From Planctomicrobium sp051466335 (lineage in GTDB: Bacteria; Planctomycetota; Planctomycetia; Planctomycetales; Planctomycetaceae), in contig NZ_CP195793.1 in NCBI RefSeq assembly GCF_051466335.1, forward strand, positions 1,612,001-1,676,000: a DNA stretch of 64,000 nt, read 5' to 3'. Numbering within the stretch: position 1 is the first letter of the stretch; each line of letters starts with the position of its first letter. Shown here piece after piece: positions 1 to 8,062 of this stretch. The position numbers and the translations under genes were made by a program. The notes under the pieces are model-generated. The model saw only the letters and a list, made by a program, of their open reading frames with translations. It was not told the DNA's origin and made no database searches.

Positions 1-2
1 TC

Positions 3-1520
3 GCGCTCCTGGCGATCTGGTGGGCCCAGAGACAGGCAACCCAACAGTCTTCCCGCAGCCTTCTCGCGGGGGCAATGCCAGAGAACTGGAAGACAAAGTC
101 TCCGTGGATCTCCAAGTTGCTGGCGTTTGGGGGGCTGGGCGGTTCAGCATTGCTACTGGTATTGTCACTGATAGGATTGGTTCCCGACGTCGAAGCCTTC
201 GGCGGGTTCTCATGGAGAATCGTAGTCTTCTTTCTGATTGGCATTGGAATGCTGACTGGAAGTCTGGCTGCTTTGTCTCTCCTGCTGAAGTTGAGCAGCA
301 CTTTGCAGATCAAAGGGGGGCAGCCAATCGGGCAAATGCGACTCGGATTCAAGAACGCAGCCCGCAATCGAAGTCGCAGCGTGATGACCGCAAGCCTGAT
401 CGCCTGTGCGACATTCGTAATCGTGGCTGTCGCCGCTGGTCAGATGAATCCAATTGGAGATACTCCGCGAAAGCGATCAGGGAACGGTGGATTCACATTA
501 GTGGCTCAGACCAATGTTCCAGTTCTTTACGACCTCAATACTCCAGAGGGGCGAGGAAAAGCAGGGCTGAATGTCAGTGATCCGAAAAGCCAGCAGGTGT
601 TGAATCAGTCGAGGATTTTTCCATTTCGCATGAAACTGGGGGAGAACGCGAGTTGTCTGAATTTGTATCAGACTCAACTCCCGACGATTCTGGGTGTTCC
701 TGAGGATGTGCTGAATCAGCTCATCGAAGAAGATCGGTTTCTCTTCGCCGATACGCATGCGGAGCACCCATGGGAATTGCTTCGCGAGACTCTTCCTGAG
801 CAGAGAATTCCCGTACTGGGTGATATGAACACATTGATGTACTCGATGCATAAGGGGATTGGAGCGACGGTCAATGTGCCAGACGACGATGAGCCACAGC
901 ATTCACTTCAGATAGCGGGAATGTTTGCCAATAGCGTCTTTCAGGGAGTGCTGGTGATGTCCGAGAAGAACTTTCTCAAAGTCTTCCCGGAGCAAGCTGG
1001 ATTTCGTTATTTCCTGATTGATGTCGACCCAAGTGCTGCACCACAGGTCTCCCAAATTCTGGAGTCGCAACTGGGCGATTACGGGTTCGATGTGGACCGA
1101 GTGTCTGATCGACTGGCGGATTTCCTTTCCGTACAGAACACATACCTGTCGACCTTCCAGACGCTCGGGGGACTGGGGTTACTGCTGGGAACGATCGGAC
1201 TGGCAACCGTGATGCTTCGAAACGTACTTGAGCGGGCAGGGGAGTTTGCTCTGCTGAGGGCGGTCGGATTTCAGGCGGGCCAAATTGGCAAGGTCGTGGT
1301 TTGGGAGAATGCTTTTCTGTTGGGAAGTGGTCTGCTGTGCGGCGCCATTGCAGCACTCATTTCGATGGCTCCGCATTTGATGACAACAGTCGCCAATGTT
1401 CCCTGGGGGAGCTTGGGAGGGCTGTTGATCGGGGTGTTTATCGTGGGAATGCTCGCCGCGATCGTTGCTGTCCGTGTGGCAGTACGTACCCCGATTCTGT
1501 CGACATTACGCGGCGAATGA
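3..1520 (+). CDS. FtsX-type ABC transporter permease, 3' part (runs off left edge)
   Basis: The reading frame is open from the first bases of the window, so the gene starts upstream; the ATG at 75 is internal. The visible part has a hydrophobic helix pair near the start (GGLGGSALLLVLSLIGLVP, then a second helix), a soluble extracytoplasmic stretch, and a C-terminal FtsX-like domain with three membrane segments. The last domain carries the family-typical stretch NVLERAGEFALLRAVGF, which in FtsX/MacB permeases couples to the ATPase. The arrangement of a mid-protein helix pair followed by a second extracytoplasmic domain fits the long duplicated permeases rather than short MacB proteins. The substrate cannot be read from sequence. 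The ATPase partner is probably upstream, outside the window. Confidence 0.85.
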   Translation, partial: ALLAIWWAQRQATQQSSRSLLAGAMPENWKTKSPWISKLLAFGGLGGSALLLVLSLIGLVPDVEAFGGFSWRIVVFFLIGIGMLTGSLAALSLLLKLSSTLQIKGGQPIGQMRLGFKNAARNRSRSVMTASLIACATFVIVAVAAGQMNPIGDTPRKRSGNGGFTLVAQTNVPVLYDLNTPEGRGKAGLNVSDPKSQQVLNQSRIFPFRMKLGENASCLNLYQTQLPTILGVPEDVLNQLIEEDRFLFADTHAEHPWELLRETLPEQRIPVLGDMNTLMYSMHKGIGATVNVPDDDEPQHSLQIAGMFANSVFQGVLVMSEKNFLKVFPEQAGFRYFLIDVDPSAAPQVSQILESQLGDYGFDVDRVSDRLADFLSVQNTYLSTFQTLGGLGLLLGTIGLATVMLRNVLERAGEFALLRAVGFQAGQIGKVVVWENAFLLGSGLLCGAIAALISMAPHLMTTVANVPWGSLGGLLIGVFIVGMLAAIVAVRVAVRTPILSTLRGE

Positions 1521-1602
1521 AGTTGAGAAGAAACCGGGGATGGCGCGGAGTCTGTTCTGTATCCCCGTCGTACTGGAAGTGAAGCTCTGAGAGAGAAACG
1601 TT

Positions 1603-2151
1603 ATGGCAGGTGTCGAAGGTCGAGAAATCCTTGTGGGTGTGAGTGGCGGAGTTGCTGCCTTCAAAGCTGCGGATCTCGTGAGCAAACTCGTGCAGCGTGG
1701 GGCAAAAGTGACCGTCGTCATGACTCGTTCCGCACATCAGTTTATCGGAGAAACGACGTTTCACGCCCTGACTGATCGTCCTGTTTACACGGAGACATTC
1801 TCTCCTAAAGAACACTATTACGGCGAGCACATCGCGCTGGCACGACGGGCAGAACTATTCGTCATTACTCCCGCAACAGCCAATGTAATGGGGTGTATCG
1901 CTAACGGGATCGCGGGTGATCTGCTGACAACGCTCGCGATGGCGGTGACGTGTCCCGTGTTGATGGCACCTGCGATGAACAACGAAATGTGGTCTAAACC
2001 GCCTGTGCAACGAAATCTGGAACAGCTGAAACAGGACGGGATAGAAATCGTTGGTCCCGGGGAAGGCTATCTCAGTTGCGGAGTGATCGGACCGGGGCGC
2101 ATGGCGGAACCGGTTGACATTCTCGCTGCGATCGAACGTCGCTTTGCCTGA
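1603..2151 (+). CDS. coaC: Phosphopantothenoylcysteine decarboxylase-like flavoprotein (CoaC half of Dfp)
   Basis: A 182-residue flavoprotein of the HFCD family. It shows the N-terminal nucleotide-binding stretch GVSGGVAAFKAADL, the PAMNNEMW motif that positions the substrate carboxylate and FMN, and the C-terminal CGVIGPGRMAEP loop containing the conserved cysteine. Together these indicate decarboxylation of 4'-phosphopantothenoylcysteine to phosphopantetheine in coenzyme A synthesis. The length matches a stand-alone CoaC; the CoaB synthetase domain found in bifunctional Dfp is absent, so coaB must be elsewhere. The ATG at 1603 follows GAGAGA. It lies about 80 bases after the permease gene and ahead of a strong hairpin terminator. 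A different HFCD decarboxylase is possible but less likely. Confidence 0.9.
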   Translation: MAGVEGREILVGVSGGVAAFKAADLVSKLVQRGAKVTVVMTRSAHQFIGETTFHALTDRPVYTETFSPKEHYYGEHIALARRAELFVITPATANVMGCIANGIAGDLLTTLAMAVTCPVLMAPAMNNEMWSKPPVQRNLEQLKQDGIEIVGPGEGYLSCGVIGPGRMAEPVDILAAIERRFA

Positions 2152-2185
2152 GATCATGTTGTTCGAGAACATGAACCTGCAAACT

Positions 2186-2217
2186 AAGAAGCCGCACAGT
2201 TTGCTGTGCGGCTTCTT
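2186..2217. terminator. Bidirectional intrinsic terminator between convergent genes
   Basis: A perfect 14-bp inverted repeat (left arm 2186-2199, loop TTTG, right arm 2204-2217) is GC-rich in the middle. It starts with AAGAA and ends with TTCTT, so it can end transcription in both directions. It sits between coaC on the plus strand and the permease gene on the minus strand. Confidence 0.85.
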
Positions 2218-2240
2218 TCATTCAATACCAACAATACCGA

Positions 2241-3602
2241 TCAACTCTGAAGAGATTCAGCGACATCGGTTCGGTACGCTGTCAGTCCAGGAATCAGTCC
2301 GATCAACGACGCCATTGCAATCAGGCCGGGAATCACTGCGAGTTCCCACGGATCGAAAGCGACTGGATCAATCAGCAATCCGCTGCGTGCTTCGATGATT
2401 GGTGATGCCAGATACACCAGACCATGTCCCAGGATGATTCCCAGAATTCCCCCTAGCACACAGAGCAGAATGGACTCGACGAGGATGATTGAAAGGACCG
2501 TTGCCCGACGTGCTCCGAGTGCCCGCATGACGGCAATTTCCTTTTTGCGATCAGCCATCGAGTTGTAGATGCTCACAAAGATCCCGATGCCTGAGACCAC
2601 GATGATCAGGCCGGTCAGGTACAGAAACGCATCGCGAACATTACCGACGAGGTTTGTCATGACACGTTGCATGACACTGACTGTATTCGCTGCTTGCGCT
2701 TGAAAACCTTGCTTGAGCTTGTTTTGCAGGGCCATCGCCGCATTGGCTGAACGGAACCCTTCCCCTTTCATGACCAGCAGGACGCTCGTCACTTCCTTCT
2801 GGAGATCCGAGGTCGGACCATGATGATGATCATGCGCATGGTCGTGGCCACTATGGTCATGATGTGCATGCTTGGCGATTTCGATCAGGTCGTCTTTGTA
2901 GAACTCTTTGATCTCATCTTCTGATTGGCCGTAGAACAGTGCCTCTCGAGCGATTGCCTGTTCGACAGGGTTGTCGTGCCCGGAAATCGCGAAGAACCCG
3001 TCAATATGAACAAGGACCGTTCGGTCGTTGGGCGTGCCAGTCGGAGCAAGAATCCCTTTGACTGTGAATTCTTCATCATGAACGTGCCCGTCATCTCCCG
3101 CGTGAACCATCTTAAACTTCGACCCGATGGTCCATTTGTTTTGGCGGGCCACTTGGGAACCGATCACTGAGTCCCAGGTGCCGCGCAGCCCATCCCCCTT
3201 GATCTGGAATTGTTTCCCGGGAACGTAATCAACCAGCAAATATTGGGGAGTCGTCCCGACGATCGGGAAGTTTCCGACCTCCGTTGTGTCTCCGATGTTG
3301 ACCGGGATGGCACGTTCCACTGTCGGGTTGGCAGCGAGTTCTTTGTAGAATCGCCACGGAAGATTCTCGATTGGGTTTTCAATGTGGTAAATGGTGCTGA
3401 GGACAAGCTGCAGGTCACTTCCTTTCGGACCCACAACCAAGTCGTAACCACTTCCGGACTGATTGAAGATTCGTGTGATGACACCGTTGAGAATCATCAC
3501 GGCGATCATCAATGCAATACCGAGCGCGACGCTGATGCTGGTCAGCGTCGAAGCGACCCAACGCTGACGAATACTTTTGTAGGCGATGGTGAACAGGTTC
3601 AT
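2241..3602 (-). CDS. MacB/LolC-like ABC transporter permease with histidine-rich periplasmic stretch
   Basis: A 453-residue permease with one N-terminal membrane helix (about residues 15-43), a large periplasmic domain, and three C-terminal helices with the FtsX motif DRKKEIAVMRALGA. This is the MacB/LolC topology of mechanotransmitting ABC systems. Residues 245-261 read HAHHDHSGHDHAHDHHH, ten histidines in seventeen positions, just before the FtsX domain, and a second small cluster (GDDGHVHDEE) lies near residue 170. Such stretches bind zinc or other transition metals in other transport proteins, so a metal-linked role is inferred. The gene overlaps the upstream ATPase gene by four bases (ATGA), so the two are translated together. 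The substrate is unknown. Confidence 0.88.
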   Translation of the reverse strand: MNLFTIAYKSIRQRWVASTLTSISVALGIALMIAVMILNGVITRIFNQSGSGYDLVVGPKGSDLQLVLSTIYHIENPIENLPWRFYKELAANPTVERAIPVNIGDTTEVGNFPIVGTTPQYLLVDYVPGKQFQIKGDGLRGTWDSVIGSQVARQNKWTIGSKFKMVHAGDDGHVHDEEFTVKGILAPTGTPNDRTVLVHIDGFFAISGHDNPVEQAIAREALFYGQSEDEIKEFYKDDLIEIAKHAHHDHSGHDHAHDHHHGPTSDLQKEVTSVLLVMKGEGFRSANAAMALQNKLKQGFQAQAANTVSVMQRVMTNLVGNVRDAFLYLTGLIIVVSGIGIFVSIYNSMADRKKEIAVMRALGARRATVLSIILVESILLCVLGGILGIILGHGLVYLASPIIEARSGLLIDPVAFDPWELAVIPGLIAMASLIGLIPGLTAYRTDVAESLQS

Positions 3603-4270
3603 TGGGTCACCCCCACCTGATTGATCTGACCGAGTTGCTCAACACGGTCGAATTGTTCTGAAACTTCCTTCGAGTGCGTGACCAGTAGTAACGAGACACC
3701 GTGCTCGCGGCAGCTATCACGCAGAAGGTTAAGAATCGTCGACTGATTGGCTGGATCGACGCTGGCTGTTGGTTCGTCCGCAAGCATCAGCTTGGGGTTG
3801 TTGGCCAGAGCGCGCGCGACGGAAACACGTTGCTGCTCTCCAACCGACAGCTGTGAAGGGCGGTGTTGCAGACGTTTTCCGAGTCCGACCTTCTCGAGGA
3901 GCTGCTTGGCGAAGGTTCTGTTGGCGCGTCCGGAAAATGCCATGCCGAGGAGTACATTTTCCAGTGCAGTGAACGCGGGCAGCAAGTGGAAGGTCTGGAA
4001 GACGATTCCAATTCGTTCCGCACGGAAACGGTCTCGAGACGGTTCGACGAGCTTGGTCAGGTCGGTCCCATCCACAATCACACTGCCCGCATCCGGAAGG
4101 GTGATTCCTGCGATAATGTTTAACAGCGTGGTTTTACCGCCACCGCTTTGTCCGAGGAGAACCGCTTGTTCCCCCTGAGAAAGTGCGAATTCAGGAACAT
4201 TCAACACGGGAAGAACTCCTCCCGCTGGTTCGCGATAACTCTTTTGAATCTGCTTTAGTTCGAGCGACAT
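3599..4270 (-). CDS. ABC transporter ATP-binding protein (LolD/MacB type)
   Basis: A 223-residue ATPase containing Walker A (GQSGGGKTT), Q-loop (VFQTFHLLPAF), signature LSVGEQQR, Walker B (LMLADEP) and the switch histidine (LLVTH). The sequence before Walker A fits the LolD/MacB/FtsE subgroup that energises FtsX-type permeases. The start at 4270 (MSLELKQIQKSY) is chosen because it begins the conserved fold and is preceded by a run of G's acting as ribosome site; a longer frame back to 4375 adds a low-complexity leader with no homology features. It overlaps the His-rich permease gene by ATGA and forms a two-gene unit with it. Confidence 0.9.
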   Translation of the reverse strand: MSLELKQIQKSYREPAGGVLPVLNVPEFALSQGEQAVLLGQSGGGKTTLLNIIAGITLPDAGSVIVDGTDLTKLVEPSRDRFRAERIGIVFQTFHLLPAFTALENVLLGMAFSGRANRTFAKQLLEKVGLGKRLQHRPSQLSVGEQQRVSVARALANNPKLMLADEPTASVDPANQSTILNLLRDSCREHGVSLLLVTHSKEVSEQFDRVEQLGQINQVGVTQ

Positions 4271-4558
4271 ACCCCCCCCCCATCGTTGCTGCCGACAAAG
4301 ATCAGCGTTGGCCGATCCCCGCGGAGACTGTTTCCGGTCGCAATTATCACTCATTGATGAGTGCTGGTCTACCACGCAGGAATGGATTGACAGGGATCGG
4401 TTTCAAAGAGATCTCTGCGGTGAGCTGAGAGAATCAGCACCGCGATTCTGAAGCCTTCTGCGAATTCAGAGTCTTCGTGGTAACCCCCGATGAGAACCAC
4501 GGTAGCAGACGGTCGCCTTTAATGCAATTCAATTGCAAAAGCATGTGGTGTGGGGATG

Positions 4559-5464
4559 CTATCCCGCAGCGCGAAGCATGAGTTCTTCAGCTTTCACTGA
4601 AACAATTGCGATTCCCAGCTTGTCCGCAAGTTTGATCACTTCTGCTTCATCGAGCAGAATTGTCATGCCGGCTTCGAGAGCCAGAACCCGGGCACCCGCT
4701 TCACGCATCGTTTGAATTGTCTGTACGCCGACAGTTGGGACATCAAATCGCATGTCCTGGCTTGGCTTTGCGACTTTGACAATTGTCATTCCACCACGGC
4801 GACAAAGCGTCCCCGCGCGTCGAATACACTCATCAGTTCCTTCGATCGCCTCGACAGCAATGACGGCAGTATCGTTGACGATGATGGTCTGCCCAATATC
4901 CAGTCGGCCCATTTCTTTGGCCAGATCCCACCCAAATCGAATGTCTTTCCACTGAGCAGGAGTTGGATGTCGACGTGTTAAAAAGCCATGTTTCACGAGA
5001 ATCTCCGGGCAGAAATCGAGCGCAGAACGGAAGTGAACTCCATCTCGTTCAAATTCACGGATGACAGCGAGGAGGAGCGTGTCGTCCTTCTTGTTTTCAG
5101 TGCAATACCGAAACCACATGTTCAGTGTTCGCCAGTCCGGAAGCATCTTCCAGAAAAGAAACGGATCAAACAGAACCCGTTTCTCGATCTTTCCTGCCAT
5201 CACTGCATTGAGCACTTCTCGACGTCGGAAATGCCGAATCGCACGTCCGATCTTGCCCAGTGGGATTGGACTGTAATGGTCGCAAATATCGATCAACTCA
5301 GGAGAGGCAAGCCCCTCGATCCCCTGGCATTGAACAGAAAACCCCATTTCCTGGGCTGCTTGTGCAAACACGACAGGAAAACGCCCCCAGCCAGCGAGAA
5401 GACCAACGCGGTCTCCCGGTCTGGGGGTTATCGGTAGCAGGCGTTCTCGGTAGGAGTCCGACAT
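4559..5464 (-). CDS. lpxI: UDP-2,3-diacylglucosamine pyrophosphatase LpxI
   Basis: A 301-residue protein of the LpxI (formerly DUF1009) family. The N-terminal domain begins with VGLLAGWGRFPVVFA, and the C-terminal domain carries the family stretches AVEAIEGTDECIRRAG and VKVAKPSQDMRFDVPTVG. LpxI hydrolyses UDP-2,3-diacylglucosamine to lipid X in lipid A synthesis and replaces the unrelated LpxH. The gene follows lpxD with only about 22 bases between them on the same strand, which supports this role. Length and both domains match the family, with no sign of decay. Confidence 0.93.
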   Translation of the reverse strand: MSDSYRERLLPITPRPGDRVGLLAGWGRFPVVFAQAAQEMGFSVQCQGIEGLASPELIDICDHYSPIPLGKIGRAIRHFRRREVLNAVMAGKIEKRVLFDPFLFWKMLPDWRTLNMWFRYCTENKKDDTLLLAVIREFERDGVHFRSALDFCPEILVKHGFLTRRHPTPAQWKDIRFGWDLAKEMGRLDIGQTIIVNDTAVIAVEAIEGTDECIRRAGTLCRRGGMTIVKVAKPSQDMRFDVPTVGVQTIQTMREAGARVLALEAGMTILLDEAEVIKLADKLGIAIVSVKAEELMLRAAG

Positions 5465-5486
5465 GATGACTTCGTATCGATCAGAT

Positions 5487-6566
5487 TCAGGCTGCTGAAC
5501 GCGCCTGTTGAGGTTCTGAAAGGGAGGAGAGTTGTTGTTGCAATTCGGCGAGTTGGGCGGTCAGTGCTTGAACCTGTTTACGCAGGTCAGGAACCTTACG
5601 GATATTCAGGTGGTTTTTTAGAGCGTCTTTCTCTGGGATCGCCGGGATGTCATGGTAAGTCCCCGCTTCGGGGATGTGCCCCATCACGCCAGCTTTCCCG
5701 CCGAGTTTGACCTTTGTTCCGATGTAGCAATGGTCAGCCACGCCAACCTGGCCGCCCATCTGAACGTAATCACCTGTGACGACCGAACCAGCTAGTCCGA
5801 CCTGCGAAGCGAAAACGTTATGCTTTCCGATCTGACAGTTGTGGGCGATCATGACCTGATTGTCGATCTTGGTCCCCTCACCAATCACAGTTGCTTCGAT
5901 CATGCCGCGATCGATGGTGGCACAAGCACCAACTTCAACATCGTCTTCGAGGATGACAGTGCCAGTGTGCGGGATCTTGTGGAACGCTCCGTTCACGAAG
6001 CGGTACCCAAAGCCATCTGCGCCGATGACAGTGTTCGCCTGCACGATGACCCGGTTCTTGAGAGTGATGTCGTGATAAAGAACGACTTGAGCATCGATGA
6101 TGCAATCGTCCCCGAGGACGCAACCTTCGCCGACAATGGCTCGCGGACCGATATGACAACGGTCGCCCATCACAACATCAGCACCAATGACGGCACCAGC
6201 AGCGACGTGGCAATCCTTTCCGAATTTTGCGGATGGATGGACGCTGGACTCCGGAGAGATTCCAGTTTGCGGACGTTCTCGCTGCGGGCGGAATAACAGC
6301 ATCGCGGAGATGAATGCGAGCTGAGGATCTTTCACAACGATAAGTGGAATACGGAAATCAGGCAGAGCAGATGCAAGATCAGCGTTTACAAAGACGGCGC
6401 CAGCTTCACTTTTCTGGAGAAGCGGAAGCTGTTTTCGTGCTTCAGCATATGTGACGTGCTTCGCCCCGGCGGTGGGAAGAGGGGCAACATCCTGAAGCTG
6501 AGTATCAGTCTGACTTTTAACAATACCGCCGACACGGTCTGCTAAGTCTTTAACTGAAAAGGACAT
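5487..6566 (-). CDS. lpxD: UDP-3-O-acylglucosamine N-acyltransferase LpxD
   Basis: A 359-residue acyltransferase. The N-terminal uridine-binding domain is followed by left-handed beta-helix hexapeptide repeats (about residues 90-310). The catalytic histidine lies in the motif MIAHNCQIGKHN. The C-terminus (RKQVQALTAQLAELQQQL) forms a short coiled coil, as in many LpxD trimers. The enzyme adds the N-linked acyl chain to UDP-3-O-acylglucosamine in lipid A synthesis. The start at 6566 (MSFSVKDLADRVGG) is preferred over 6599 because AAGGA lies eight bases upstream and the fold begins there. It is first in a pair with lpxI. Confidence 0.95.
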   Translation of the reverse strand: MSFSVKDLADRVGGIVKSQTDTQLQDVAPLPTAGAKHVTYAEARKQLPLLQKSEAGAVFVNADLASALPDFRIPLIVVKDPQLAFISAMLLFRPQRERPQTGISPESSVHPSAKFGKDCHVAAGAVIGADVVMGDRCHIGPRAIVGEGCVLGDDCIIDAQVVLYHDITLKNRVIVQANTVIGADGFGYRFVNGAFHKIPHTGTVILEDDVEVGACATIDRGMIEATVIGEGTKIDNQVMIAHNCQIGKHNVFASQVGLAGSVVTGDYVQMGGQVGVADHCYIGTKVKLGGKAGVMGHIPEAGTYHDIPAIPEKDALKNHLNIRKVPDLRKQVQALTAQLAELQQQLSSLSEPQQARSAA

Positions 6567-6599
6567 ACGGCGCATCCTTGCTGTGTTGAATTCCATCAT

Positions 6600-6850
6600 G
6601 GAAGTCTGGGACAGAGCCTTCTAGTGGATTTCGGAATTTCGGGCAAGATTGGATTTTCCGTCAGGAGTGTTTCTGGCTGCCTAATCCGCAGAAAATGCAG
6701 AAGTTGAAGTCGCTAGCGCGAATGTTTTTGCACCTCTAGGTGTTTCACGACGTATGGTTCGGGAACACCCTGAGCCGCGGTGTCTATGGAAAACCGCGAC
6801 AATTGGGCACCGTGTTCACGAGTAAAATCCATTGGCCGTTTGATGTATCA
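6600..6850. promoter_or_regulatory. Divergent intergenic region upstream of lpxD and the GNAT-like gene
   Basis: About 250 to 280 bases separate the oppositely oriented lpxD and acyltransferase genes and should hold both promoters. I could not pick out a convincing -35/-10 pair or operator. The frame of the plus-strand gene is open from 6740, so translation may start earlier than 6851. Confidence 0.35.
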
Positions 6851-8062
6851 ATGAGTGATCGGTTAGATATTCAGGACTCGGGGATACATGAGTCACCGTT
6901 TCGCGCCAAAGGCGCCAATGATTGGAAGGTTCGGGTCCGATCTTTGGGCGAAGTCAACCCCTCGTTTCTGCGTCAATGGAAGGATCTCGAACAGGTTGCC
7001 AGTTCTCCCAATCCGTTTCTCTCATCCGGATTTGTCATGGCTGCTGCGGCACAGCTTCGGACTGTCGCAGATCCCCTGATTCTGACCGTCGAACACAATC
7101 GAGAATTGCAGTTTCTGGGTGTATTCGAAAATCGGTTCGCTTCCCGCAGGATGCCGCTGCGACACCTTCGGTCGTGGAAAACACCGCATACCTACCTCGA
7201 TGCTCCGCTGTTCCGACAAGGGATGGAAGAGCATGCGGTCGAGCGGTTCTGGGACTTTTTGATTCACGGCCGGCACGAGTGGCATGCAGTCGATTTTCCG
7301 AAGTTTCCCAATCAGGAATCGATCTCCAGAATCTTCGATGAAACATCAATCGAACTAAGCGTCGGGTGTGTCAAAGGAACCTGCTGGTCACGCGCCAGCA
7401 TGAATTTCTCGGAGTCCTCTCAGGCGGACGTTCAGTCTCATCTCTCGCTGAAACGCATTAAGAGCCTCAGAAGAAGTCGGCGTGAGTTGGAGAAGTTCGG
7501 GGACGTTCGATACGAAATCGTGCGAGACTTCGACCGGATCGATACTTGTGCATCTGAATTGGTTCGACTGGAAAGCATGGGATGGAAAATGTCCCACGGG
7601 ACTGCCATCGCCGCATCGTCAGCAGAGCAACAGTTCTTTCTGTCGATGATTTCCAATCTCAATCAAAACCAAAATGTGTTCTTCACTCGACTCCTGGTAG
7701 ATGAACGAGCGGTCATAAGCGTGGCCCATCTGGTCTCTGGGGACTCTGCTTACGCCTTCAAGTTGGGATGGGATCCTGCAATGGAGCGAGGCGCTCCGGG
7801 ATTTCTCATCAAATATCTGACTGCAATGGAAGCAACAGAATCGCTTCCTGAGATTCAGATGATCGACAGTTGCTCGATGCCCGGTTCTTTTATTGAGCGA
7901 GTTTGGCCACATCGACGGTCGTTTTGCTCCAGAACGTATTTAACAAGCCCGGTTGCCAGCGTGACCGCCTCGATGCTGACGGGCTTACGCTGGATGAAGA
8001 ACAGAATGGGTGCCGTTTCGTGGAGTCTATTTCACCCAAGAGAGAATCAGGATCAGGAATGA
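6851..8062 (+). CDS. GNAT-fold (BioF2-like/CelD-type) acyltransferase
   Basis: A protein of about 403 residues from the ATG at 6851 (440 if the upstream ATG at 6740 is used). It belongs to the Acetyltransf_6 group, which transfers acyl or aminoacyl groups in polysaccharide or cell-surface synthesis. Family-like stretches are LKRIKSLRRSRRELEKFGDV, VRLESMGWK, AYAFKLGWDP and IDSCSMPGSFIERVWPHRR. The protein at 62106-63287 is a clear paralogue sharing all these motifs. The stop overlaps the start of the next gene (ATGA at 8059-8062), so the two acyltransferases are translationally coupled and probably act on the same surface molecule. The acyl donor and acceptor cannot be read from sequence. Confidence 0.82.
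   Translation: MSDRLDIQDSGIHESPFRAKGANDWKVRVRSLGEVNPSFLRQWKDLEQVASSPNPFLSSGFVMAAAAQLRTVADPLILTVEHNRELQFLGVFENRFASRRMPLRHLRSWKTPHTYLDAPLFRQGMEEHAVERFWDFLIHGRHEWHAVDFPKFPNQESISRIFDETSIELSVGCVKGTCWSRASMNFSESSQADVQSHLSLKRIKSLRRSRRELEKFGDVRYEIVRDFDRIDTCASELVRLESMGWKMSHGTAIAASSAEQQFFLSMISNLNQNQNVFFTRLLVDERAVISVAHLVSGDSAYAFKLGWDPAMERGAPGFLIKYLTAMEATESLPEIQMIDSCSMPGSFIERVWPHRRSFCSRTYLTSPVASVTASMLTGLRWMKNRMGAVSWSLFHPRENQDQE

Noticed and set aside
4523..4537. TGCAATTCAATTGCA palindrome between lpxI and the ABC ATPase gene
   Set aside because: It is a perfect 15-base symmetry, but AT-rich and with no regulator nearby, so no function is claimed.
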